Assembly (NCBI GenBank): GCA_037893245.1
Contig: JBAIAA010000600.1
Location: 620,001 to 684,000 of the forward strand
Direction: 5' to 3'
DNA length: 64,000 nt
Source of the DNA: Crossaster papposus
Lineage: Eukaryota; Echinodermata; Asteroidea; Velatida; Solasteridae
Part shown: in pieces, positions 36,964 through 49,100 of the stretch
How positions within the stretch are numbered: the stretch's first letter is position 1
Layout: each line of letters begins with the position of its first letter
The notes under the pieces: model-generated
Seen by the model: only the letters and a program-made list of their open reading frames with translations
Database searches by the model: none
What the model was told of the DNA's origin: nothing
Translations under genes and position numbers: made by a program

Positions 36964-37399
36964 ATTAAAGGCATAATTCCCAAAAATGTTTCCCCTCATC
37001 TTCCCCATTTTTTCCAACATTGCTAGTCATAGTCCATACACAATGTACTGAAAGTACATCACTTTTGTGTATACCAAAAACTCAATGTTGTGACAAATTA
37101 AATGCTTCATAAACAGAATCTCCTAACTGTAAAAATAATAGAATGCTGCCTATAGGTTTTATATATTGGTGGGAAATGGGAATAACAAACAAAAGGAAGT
37201 ATAGCATTCAAAGTTAAATAGAAAAATAATTACAAAATTATACTCAAAAACAAACAAAAAAGTAAAAAAACAAAAAGCATCTCCATTCTTAATGACGGCA
37301 AGCCGTCCTAGCAGAATGCATTAAAAACCTCAACATGTTCCACTTTGTGCTAAAGTGCATAAACAACGGGAAGATAACAAAAGTTTCCCGATGTCCGAC

Positions 37400-37575
37400 T
37401 CAAGAATGGCCAAGTTATCTGGAGCATTCAATTCGCGGTCTAAGTATTCTGCAGGTTGTGGGTTCAACCCCAGTTTAGGCTATGGCACTTCTGAGGGTAA
37501 AGGCAATATTAATTCCATGCAGTGAGGTTCTTCCACACTTTCCTCTGTAGCCAACAACTCAAGTGGCCTTTTTTT
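37400..37575 (+). repeat. SINE fragment
   Basis: GGTTGTGGGTTCAACCCCAG (B-box) with a body TCTTCCACACTTTCC that recurs inverted at about 9068-9120. It is truncated at both ends. Confidence 0.5.
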
Positions 37576-37882
37576 TTGAAAATTTGCATAATTTGTTTGT
37601 TGCTATGCCCTTCACAGTTTTGTTAATGCTGTAACTAAGGTAAATAAGCACCTCTACTCCCCCCCCCCAAAAAAAAAAAAAATATTAAAAACAATTACAC
37701 AACTTTTAAATTAAATTTGTGATTTTTAACCTCTCTAAAATCAGCCAGGAAGCACATTGAGCATCACACGTTGTTCTTTTTTAAGAGAACTTTTTTTTTT
37801 ACTCGCTGATTCACTGTTCATGGAAAACTCTTTACTTTGTATGGCATTCACGCTTTGCAAACCCCATTTTACACACACATAT

Positions 37883-38321
37883 GTGACTCGCTGCATCGTA
37901 ATCAGGAATAAGTCGCTGAGGCCGTTTTACGCAATTGGCCGTTGAAGTGAACGCATGGGTGAAAATCGTGACCAAGTCGATTTTCTGAACATTGTATTTT
38001 TAGGAAGTGTAGTTATCACAGATTATTGTCATTAATGTTTTGTATGTTAAAACGATCAATAAAGATGAAAATGAAGAGGATTTGTGTGCGCTGTCCGTAT
38101 GATTTTGGTCAATTTTGTTTATTTCAAAGCTGTTTTTCTCGGAATGTTGATTCGGCAAATAAATATACACCTGTCATCTTCATCAGACCATAACTCGTTC
38201 ACCTAAGATACTCACTTGTGATGGGTATCATTAGAAAGCTTATGAAATTCCCTTTCTCACCATGTGCATTTCTCAAAAAGTCATTTCGAGACTTATTCCT
38301 GATTTCGATGGTGCGGGTCAC
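37883..38321. mobile_element. TIR element, GTGACYCG family
   Basis: Left end GTGACTCGCTGCATCGTAAT, right end complementary (ATTTCGATGGTGCGGGTCAC); CAGGAATAAGTC continues the match on both sides. Confidence 0.78.
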
Positions 38322-38978
38322 ATATTACATGTAATTAAGTGTAAAAAAAAAATCTCAAAATAATATTGTTCTTTATTCTGAAAATATACTCGAAACTAAT
38401 AATTATAATATGTCTTGCTGTACATGAACTAATAACACACTATTTGTTTGTATCTGGAAAGACGTAATAAAGAAAAAAATGATTGCAGATTTTGACCGAA
38501 AAAAGTTACCAAAGTTTTTGCATTTTGATGTTCTCAAAATCAATTATCCAGTTTTGAAAACACTTAATTTGCAAGTATTAATAAGCAAACTTCTATGGAT
38601 ATACAATAATAAAAAATAAACTGTTGTATTGATATAAACATTAGCTTTTGTGAAAGAAACAATTGAGCAACATGTTTTGCGTTCGTAAAGTCAAACTTTG
38701 TGCATATTTAATAAAGTGGTTAATGGGGTTTTTTTCGTCACTTTTTTCCAAAATATCCATATTATTTATAATTTTATCAGTATTATTTACATCAAATACA
38801 AAAACCTCGCCCACAAAAATGTCCAGCATATTATTGAAGATGAACTTTCTTCTGCAGAAAAAAAAGTTCTATAACAAAGGTTAATAATCTTCTTGGTTTA
38901 ATATGCTTTATTTACAGTTATACGTATGAAAATAAATGGACTTGATGTTTGTCAACTGAAGGGAATTTAAGTTGATAC

Positions 38979-39372
38979 TTAAAGGGATCGTATACGTTTG
39001 GTAATTACTCCAAAAATTAATGGCAATAAAAACCTACTTGGTAAGAAGTACAGCAGCTTTGGATAGTATAATGCATTTTTAGAAACTTTTCACTTCGAAG
39101 TACTGCGGTTATGGAAAAAGATACCCCTTTTTATCTCCTAAAAATTTGAATCTGAGAAGCGTTATTGCAGTGGCGTTTCTCAGAGTGTGTATTCCAATGC
39201 AGATTATTCTTCCCGCGTGGACAAAACCGCTCCAGAATTTCGGCAATATCTCAAAATCGCTACCACCTTTTGAAATGACATTTTTACAGGTTAGTATTAT
39301 GGTATATCTATAACTATATTGGATTGAAACAAACAATGGGTTCCAATTACCAAACGTATACGATCCCTTTAA
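38979..39372. mobile_element. Third TTAA-flanked TIR element
   Basis: TTAA on both sides of 38983-39368. The terminal repeats start AGGGATCGTATACGTTTGG and match perfectly over about 24 bp. No coding capacity. Confidence 0.88.
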
Positions 39373-39522
39373 CAGTGATTTGCATAAAACAAAAATCAGG
39401 GTGACCACCACCCAAAGCCACAACTACCATTGGATTGGAAATCTTTTTGGACGAAAATTGAACCAAGAAATCTCGATCGCTTCTGTAGCTTTAGTGCAGA
39501 GTTTTGTTGAAAACAAGCTCGA

Positions 39523-40045
39523 CAATGGCTATGCGAATGGCTTACGTCCACAGCTGTTCACCGATAACGGCTAACTTGTTAGGTTATACAGTAAAGTTAG
39601 TGGCTATGCAAACTGCTTACTTCCACAGTTGTAGATGTTCATTGCTAACGGCTAACTTGTTAAGTCTTAACAGTTTAGTGGCTATTCAAACGGCTTACTT
39701 CCACAGCTGGGCCCAATTTCATAGAGCTGGTTAAGCACAACATTTTGCTTAAGCACGAAAACCCTTGCTTAATAAATCAGGTGGGGAGCCAAAATTCCAT
39801 GCGATTGTTATGCTAAGCTAACAACAGCTAAGTACCAATCACAAGCAATATACATCACATTGAGTTATGGCTGGTAAGCTGGTTTTTACTAAGCAATAAT
39901 GTTTTGTGCTTAAGCAATTTTGATGCTTAAGCAGCTCTATGAAATTGGCCCCAGCAGATGTTCATTGCTAATGGCTAAACTTGTTAAGTCTTACCAGTTT
40001 AGTGGCTATGCAAACGGCTTACTTCCACAGCTGAAGCTGTTCATT
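39523..40045 (-). repeat. Roughly 75-80-bp tandem array carrying the gene's last codons and stop (four copies, one split)
   Basis: Copies begin near 39523, 39600, 39678 and 39990. On the minus strand they carry the coding end [12 protein letters not shown]; the copy near 39600-39650 reads NEHLQLWK-stop. Only the right-most copy is coding. The copy from 39678 is split by a TIR element at 39708-39953. Confidence 0.8.
39708..39953. mobile_element. TIR element, GGGCCCAATTTCAT family, complete
   Basis: The ends are GGGCCCAATTTCATAGAGCT and its inverse complement AGCTCTATGAAATTGGCCCC. The interior has degenerate gcttaagca motifs. It interrupts the 3' tandem array, which supports a real insertion. 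It has no coding capacity. Confidence 0.75.
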
Positions 40046-40190
40046 AAGAATGAACTCTATGCATTGGTTCTGGTAGATCATTGACAAGGCTACGTTGAAG
40101 CTCTCTTTCTTGGGCCACATCAGGGTCGGTCCAAACACAATGGCTATGTTCTGAGGTAGCATTCGATTTTTGTCCTTGTGCTCTACAACC
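40019..40190 (-). CDS. RhoGAP domain exon 4 and stop codon
   Basis: 172 nt after acceptor gtttaaactcttcag. It reads [32 protein letters not shown] and [12 protein letters not shown], ending NEQLQLWK and TAA at 40021-40019. The Asn of QNIAIVFGP is the conserved GTPase-contact residue. The protein ends soon after the GAP domain, as in ARHGAP15. The end of this exon is the source of a tandem array just past the stop. Confidence 0.95.
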
Positions 40191-43100
40191 CTGAAGAGTT
40201 TAAAAGATAAACAAGCGAGTCGTTAAAGTGTAGCCGAGAGCGATTTTCAGATCGAAACTTTCTTTGGATCCAACAAAATGGCAATGACATCAATTCACGT
40301 CAATTTCTGAAAAAAAAAAAAGAGTATAGTTCTAATACATTAATGAATTATTTTTGTTTTTAGAGATCGTACATGTACATGTAGGAATTGATGTTAGGGG
40401 GCGGGAGTCTCTAAAAAGATGGCAGTTCCGGCAGAACTGAGTCACTAGTAATCAAAATAATGCGTGTTGCTTAACCAGTTTGCGCACATAAGACCACTTT
40501 TCTGCATCTGTGATCAGTGCAATCTGGTCTTATACTCCTGGACGGGAAGAGAGGCAATTGTAGTAAAGTGTCTTGCCCAAGAACACAAGCACCATGTAAT
40601 CTGGTCCCTACCCTCAAAGGTACCCATTTATACTCCTAGACGGGAAGAGAGGCAATTGTAGTAAAGAGTCTTGCCCAAGAACACAAGCACCTTGTAATCA
40701 GGTCTCTATAATCACAGGTACCCGTTTATTCTCCTGGGTGGCGAGAGAGGCAATTGTAGTAAAGAGTCTTGCCCAAGAACACAAGCACCATGTAATCAGG
40801 TTACCAATTATACTCCTGGGTGGGGAGAAAGAGGTAATTGTAGTAAAGTGTCTTGCCAAAGGACACAAGTACCATGTAATCAGGTCTCTATAATCACAGG
40901 TACCCGTTTATTCTCTTCGGTGGCGAGGGAGGAAATTGTAGTAAAGTGTCTTGCCCAAGAACACAAGCACCATGTAATCAGGTCTCTACCCTCAAAGGTA
41001 CCCATTTATACTCCTGGACGACAAGAGAGGCAATTGTAGTAAAGTGTCTTGCCCAAGAACACAAGCACCATGTAATCTGGTCTCTACCCTCAAAGGTACC
41101 CATTTATACTCCTGGACGACAAGAGAGGCAAATGTAGTAAAGAGTCTTGCCCAAGAACACAAGCACCATGTAATCTGGTCCCTACCCTCAAAGGTACCCA
41201 TTTATACTCCTGGGTGACGAGAGAGGCAATTGTAGTAAAGTGTCTTGCCCAAAAACACAAGCACCATGTAATCAGGTTACCAATTATACTCCTGGGTGGG
41301 GAGAAAGAGGTAATTGTAGTAAAGTGTCTTGCCAAAGGACACAAGTACCACGTTTACCGTCACGGTTCGAACTCATGTACCACGGCACACGGGTCGAACA
41401 CCCCAACCACTGGACCACGGCACTCTATTGCCGACTATGAACAGTCCTTGGTTCCAGGGTTGTTAGGACAGGTGCCTACCTATTGAGATGTCTGAAGAGG
41501 GCTTCCATGGTGTCTTGATTGACGCGAGGCAGGGAGTTCAACACCTCCTGGAAGGCTCTTAGTCTAGTCTTCCTGTCTGGCCTCTCTGAAATCACGGCAA
41601 CATAAAAGGCAGTTAAAAAGAAACGACCGAATGCCGGCTTTTAAAACAGACCGAGGTGAATTAGTAAGCATAGAATGATGAAAACTTTCAGGAAAAAAAA
41701 GGGCACAAGTTGTACTTTCAAAATGTGTGGGTGTGCTTCCCGATACCATCGGCCTTCACACAGAGTTGATGTACTGACTGACAAACCGACTCACTCATAG
41801 CTTCCATGAAGCCAACGTAGCCATCAAACGTCACCACGGGTTCCGGGAGCTCACGGAAGTACAGCTTGAGCGCTCCGGCGATAACGTGGATGTCCTCCTT
41901 CCAGGGAGAAGCATTGAAATCAACTGTCTTGTCTAAGAGAATAAAGATAAAAATACAAAATCAATACATGCGATGCTTAAAGGTAGGATACACCATTGGT
42001 AATTGCTTGAATTATCATGAATGGGTTAATTTGGGGGTTGTATTTTATAGTAAATATCGTTTAACTGACCTGTCCGAAGTTTTACAATCATGGATGCCTA
42101 AAGGAGTACAAAAACAGCGTTTGTTTTCAACCGGTGTCGAGCAGTTATTCTTATGTTATCTTTGGGTTTTTTCGCACTCGCCGTCTGGCGATCGCAAATT
42201 TTTCTTTATAAAATTCAATTTTTCAGAATAATTACAGGATATATAGTGCAAATATATTTTGCTGGATGTCTAGAATCATTACTTACTTTCAGATGAGTAA
42301 GATATTTCTTAATAATTAGGTAGTAAATATTTTTGTTTGATATCTGCAAATGGTGTATCTACCTTTAAGATATGCTTGTTCATTTTTTGGAGGGCCATCC
42401 TGTATGAAAATACTACATATTATTATTCGGTTTGTTACATTTTACATTTTCAGTGGTGTTTCTTTTTAGCGTCCTGTGTGATACCTTGATCGATGAGGAA
42501 GCGAAGTTTCTGGATGAGAGACAAGTTGCCACTGACTCGATAGATGCCGTCAATGTTCAATCCAGACTTGTCGATCAGGGTGATACAATCCGTGACAAAC
42601 TGTGGTACTAGAGTCCCCTGCTGCTGGCATAGCGCTTGGATGCGTCGACCAAACACATTCTCCTCTTTCAAAAACAAAAACAAAACCCCCAAAACATAGA
42701 AAATTGTACCGAATCCGACCTGGGCCATTATGTGGATTAGGTTTTCAGTCCCTGCCTGATTCCGTGGGTTTCCCTAAAGGATAATCTTCTGACGTTTTCC
42801 TACAACCTCTAAAACTGTACCTTCTTCTCATTGTCTTCTAACTGTAGGTTTCTTCAGGCTTACGAGCTACAGTGCCTAAATAAAGCACTTTTGAGGGATC
42901 CTTGGTTTCACGACCAGAAAGAATTAATAATAATAATAATAATAATATAAAAATAACACCGACACTTAGGGAGACAATTCCACAGGGATGTACACAAACT
43001 TAAAATAGTCCTAACTTGTTAACCCTAACCCTTTTCTCTAAGATCTTCTAGATTTATGCTATTTAGACCCCAATCTGTCGTTCTAAAGCAAAAATAACTC

Positions 43101-46100
43101 CCAAATATTTTTAAGGGTAGCTATTTCTTTATAACCTCAAAAATCACGCTAATTTGTCTCCCCAAGTGCTCAATTAGTGAAATAAAGGTATTCATGAATC
43201 CCAGATAAAACAACGTGAGCTAAACTGCAATGAGAACTTTGACAGAGGTTTGGAGATACCTTTCATGATGCCTTGCTTCTGCAAGGTTTCTAGGGTCGGT
43301 CTCTTGGTGATGAAACTCTTGAGTTTGTTCTTGATCTTCTTCTTGTCCTGTTTGGACTTACTGCTGATCTCAACGAGATTCTCTAGCCCTGAAACACGAA
43401 CACAAACGGGTCACAGTTAAAAGGGATTTGTACAGCATTTGTCAGTTGAACATTTTTTCCCCTTTCATTTAAAGCAGCAAAAGTGCTTAAATTATGAAGA
43501 AAAAATAGTGCTTGACAAATAACCTTTTGTTGACTTTTGTAGAATTTTGTAAAATTTTGTAAAATTATTTTTTGTCAAATAAGGTTTTAGCTCGGCAAAT
43601 GCGGTACGTTCCAAAAAAATACTACTAATGGGAATTTCAAAAAATGTGTCTCTAAAATGCATTTTGGGACTTTTAAAAATATTGTCCAGTGCTCGACCAA
43701 CTGAGCTATCCGGCCCTGTGTTGGCGCTTCCCCATAATTAGTCAATATCTTTTGTTCCGGGTCGATGGTTCAAGCCCTGCTTCGCCAATTTCTTTGTTCA
43801 GTTTTCACCTAGGTTGTTTTCCAAACCACTGGCTTCGACTCCGTCTACGGCTCCAGCCCATTGCTAAACTGCACGAATGAAGACGAAGCTGGGGTTTGCT
43901 AAATGGCCCTTGTCACTTTTCCTTGGGTTCATTTTAAAAATGTTTGTTTTTGGACCTACTTGGATGTCTAGGTGACGTAGGGAGCACAGCTGGAGTCGGT
44001 GAGGTTGGTCGTAGGCTTGGTCCGTTATCGGTAGGGCTAAAGGCACCGTCGGAGCTGTTCTGTCTCCGAAGTGAGCGATGTGATGCAGGAGGCTGTATGG
44101 TGGCAAATAAACAAAAAATAAACGAATTTGATTGGGTCTACATGTACATGTACATTTACGTGAATGAAATGCTCAGTGGCAGTGGGTCAAAAGTCATTTG
44201 TTTTAACAGCATTTGTGACCGGCTCTACAAAAAGGTGTCTTAAGTTGCGCGATGCACTATCATGTAATGGCCCGCTCAACGTTGAGAGGGTAAACATTTA
44301 ATCAAAATGTGTTTTTTATTTGTTGTCATGAATGAAATCTTCAATACCTAGTTTAAGGTTTCATTAAAAGAAATGTCGATTTTGATGAATAAAGTGGAAA
44401 AAACAACCATTTTGTGTGTATAGTTCTGTTGTTCTACAACAGAGCCGACTTTTTCAAAGCCTGTTTTCTCAGTTGTGTAATTTGAACTTCAAAAAAGTAA
44501 TCAATAAAACACATCGTGTCTCCAAAATGGGAGGGGCTATGCATCTAAAAGTAGGATACACCATTGGAAATTGCTTAAATTATCATAAATGGTTGGATTT
44601 GGGGGGTTGTATTTTATAGTAAATATCGTTTAACTGACCTGTCCGTAAATTTACAATCATAGATGCTGAGAAAAAAGCAAGAAAAACGACGTTCGTTTTT
44701 CAACTGGCATCAGGCAGTGGTTCTTATATTGTTCTTTTTTTTTTCGCAATCGCCGTCCAGCGTTCGTAATAAAAAAAATTTTTAATTCAATTTTTTTGAA
44801 CAATTACATGATATCTAGCGCAATCATTTTGCTGGATGCCTACAATCATTATTTACTTTCAAATAAGTTATTTCTTAATAATTTTGGTAGTAACATTTTT
44901 GTCGATATCTGCAAATGGTGTACATCCTACCTTTAACCATTCATCCTGTTTACTGTTTTGTTTTTCTTCCAAATAATCCTATCAAATTAAACCTTGTTGA
45001 TTTTCTCTGATAGATCTTTAAGACTTGTCCTGGGTCTGAAGTGAGCTTGTTGCTTTAGTCTTGTTTATTGTGTGAATTTGTCTTCCTTATATTAATACAC
45101 TTGCATGTTTGCTCAAGCCTGGCATCCGTGTTTGTTCAGATGTTCACGTATCCCCCAAATTTGTATCCTTGTAGAGACATCTCTTTGTTCTCGTGTACAA
45201 AATCGTGCCAGGTTAATTTACCATCAACCATACCATAGATGTGTCAGATTGACATAAGCCATGTTCGCACTGGACTTTTTTGGAGGTTTTACTGAGACGA
45301 TGGTAAATTAAAAAAATGGTCAAATCTTACCACTGTTTGCACTTGGACTTTCGACACGGAATTTTTTTACAGAGACCGCGGGATAAGTAACCGAGCTGTC
45401 ATTATAATGACTCATGAGGGCGCTTTGCGTTGTCCGTTGTCGTTCTTAATTATCATCTTGAAATGATGCACTGGTAGCACCAATCAAACTTTCGACTGTA
45501 TCAATAACAATATCTACCATAATTTTGACCAAAGGAACAACAACACTCCGTAATCTTTTTGCAGAACCACATGCGAATGTGATCACGATGCGATGTGCAT
45601 GCATCAGCGTGCGCGCACATAAACAATGCAAAGAGCGCATGCACGGTGTCTTGTTTAGCATAACCTCGCACTAGGGGGCCGGATGTACGTTTTCCTTAGC
45701 CGCTTTTACCGACTCGCGCTGTTCGCACTGGACTTATCGTCTATAGATCTATAGTATAGATCTTACTGCACCGTTGATAGCTGTATACTATAGATGTGTC
45801 AGAGTGACTTACCATAGATCTTACTGCACCATAGCTGTATACCATAGATGTGTCAGAGTGACTTACCATAGATCTTATTGCACCGTTGATAGCTGTATAC
45901 CATAGATGTGTCAGAGTGACTTACCATAGATCTTACTGCACCGTTGATAGCTGTGTACCATAGATGTGTCAGAGTGACTTACCATAGATCTTACTGCACC
46001 GTTGATAGCTGTATACCATAGATGTGTCAGAGTGACTTACCATAGACCTTACTGCACCGTTGATAGCTGTATACCATAGATGTGTATCATCTTCAGTGTC

Positions 46101-49100
46101 AGCCATCAGCCAGTATTCTTTATTCAATGGCGTCTTCAACTGGCAAATTAAAAACAGAATTGGGAAGAGGTTGAACTGAGGGTTTGCGATTGATAGAAAA
46201 GAGAATAAACCTCTCCTTACAATACTGTTTGTTACACTTCAATAGGAAATTCCATTAACAAGTTATGGCTGTTTAAAATTTGCACTTCTCGTCATCTTAA
46301 CATTTAAGTAACTAAGAAAAAGACATTTGAAGTTTTGAGCTACGCATTCGTGAAAATCGAAAGATGCAAATTGTTTTTTTCCTTAAAAACTCTTATTCCA
46401 TGATTTTCATATCATTTCTTTAAAATATGTGTAGTAGACATACATATCGAAGATTGCAAATAAAAAAATCTAAAAAAATTTGTTTGCATTTTTCTCTTAA
46501 GAATGGCCTGTACCAAGTTCCGTCCTTTTTTGCCAGATATGTGACATCTAATGAGAGTAGAAAACAATTATAGAATAAACTAAAGTCGTACACGTACACG
46601 CACGTTTATTTATGGTGTAAATCAAGGAGTTTCTTTTGTTCCTCTCGATAATTTCCTTTGTTTGTACTCTTAACTTGTTCCGACGGCTCTCTTTGGTTTT
46701 GTACACGAATCTCAATCGAGGACGTCCTCGATTCTAACCCTAACCCCAATTCACCTTCGTGTCGCCAGGCATGTGTTCTCCATTTACACCATAAACAAGC
46801 ACACGTATAGAACACGTGGTACATGTACATGTACATGTACATCATGTGGTCGATGTACATGTACGTTGTATTTTACCGAATTGCCTAATGAGCAGCCTAC
46901 CTCAACGTAGCTTTTCTTGAGGTGCTTGGACTGTTTCTCACTGTGGAGAACGACACGTGATCCCCACAGCTCCAGCATCATGACTGGGGTACCAGACTTC
47001 TACAAGGACACGAGGAAATACATCAAATCTTCCGCCTCGTTAAATGGGAAAAGTCCATATTTTACCTCGCGATATTCTTCTTCCTGTGTACACTTATGCT
47101 GCGTTCCAATCGCGTTGTGTTTATCGTGTTCACCGTGAATTTCTCCATGTTCACGAGTGGGTTGCATTTCAAACGCTACTCACCAAAACGCACGCGCACA
47201 GTCGAGTTAGTCGTGCGCTAAAAGGACATTCTTTATCGCGCAAGAACTCGTACGTGAACCAACACGCATGCGCAAGTGTTGAAGTTGTGAACAAACAAAA
47301 AATCCAACTCGAGTTCACCACTGGTGAACACGAGTTACCAGGCGATTAGAACCCCATTATACGACTTGTGAACTCGTGAATTGGGCCTAGGATCTAGCCT
47401 TACCACTTTATGGTCCTTGAAGAACGCCAATGAAGACCCTGCAGTCATGACAGTGTACACACTCTGCCATTTGACTTTACGCGTTGCCTCGCCAGGCCGC
47501 GCCCGCTGTAGGTATCCCTCCTTCTCGCTACTGGCCGTCTCGGGATGAATATCACCCGACTCGATCTCAGAATGACGACGGTGGACATTCTTTGAACACC
47601 AAAAAAAAAAGCACACCCCAAACGTACGATCATTTTCAATGTCAATCTCATATCCTCACAGCTGAATATAAAATAAAATTGTTGTGACAAGCAGTTGTGA
47701 AATTTTCAGCATATACCGTTCGAGGGGCGATTGATAAGTTCATGTCGTAAGAAGGTAGAAGATTAGCTATAAACTTTTCATTGAATTTGCATGCAGTTCA
47801 ACGGCTTCACAGAAAGTTTGAAAAGGGTTACACTATCACCGGGGCCTACTATATACGCTGATCCTCGAAACAGCTACAAAAAACATCTAAAAGATTCGGT
47901 GCGGGAAGCAGACAAGAGGAGTGTTTTAGCTTCCACACGACCGTGGCTGGCATCCAGAAATGTGGATTCAAACTGGTCGAACAGTACCCGCCCTATTTTC
48001 CTCATTTGGTGCCCTCATTTGGTTGCAGTGGTTGCTATTTTGCCTCAGATGATGATGCCATCGATGCTGTGGACCACTTTTTAAGGGCCCAGGACTACGG
48101 ATCCCTGTTGATGAGTCTTGGGAGGGGACTATCATCATTGATGAAGGTCTTGAGACCTGGTGAGTGGTCTCGACCTTGGTCTTGGTCTCAGAACCGTCTC
48201 GGTCTCAGTCTCGGTCTCGTCCAAGCAAAGTCTTGTGTCTCGGAAGGCTAGTCTCAGACTCTGAAGTGTTGCTCTCGGTCTCGAAAGCCTTGTTTTCAAT
48301 CTCGGTCTCGAAGGCCTTGGTCTCGGTCTCGGTCTCGGACATACATGTAAGGGTCTCGACTACAACACTGGGGACTATGTTGACGAGTTGTAGGAGGGGA
48401 ATACATGTACCGTATGTTGGACAAAACAAATGTGTTTGATTTTAAAAACATACTCCTACCTTAGGCCACAAACTTATCAATCACCCATCGTATAGTACAC
48501 GTACACACTTGTAAACATAATGATCATTAGTTAACCAGTGCAGCCATGCAACATTTTTATTTTGCAGCAAATCAGTTAACCCCATAACACCCTAGTAGTT
48601 CCTCAGGCCTTGCCTGCTCAATCCAATACAATCCAACAGAACTCGTATGACTTTACTGCTCAATTCAACACAGTCCAACTCAGCAAGTTGTTGGGTACCA
48701 AAATGACATGCTTGCTAAATCCAACAGGATCCAATTGTGTCTTTTTGTTGTTGGATACCAGTTATAATGGTAACCCAACAGAATGCGATTCTGAATGCGT
48801 TCCAAAATATATTACATGACTTGTCTGGTAAATCTAACAGGTTCCAACGGAAATGTCAACTGGTTGGATCCTGTTTGATTCTGTTTGATTCTGTTTGATT
48901 CTGTTTGATTCTGTTTGATTCTGTTTGATATTGTTTGATCCTGTTAGATCCTGTTGGATCCCGTTGGATCCCGTTGGATCCTGTTGGATTCCGTTGGATT
49001 CAGCAGGGTAGTGTTAATATATTGTACATGTATAACAAAACACATGAAGCAGATGAGGTTTTAGCTAAACCGTTTACCTTCTAGCATTGCCTGTTACTCT

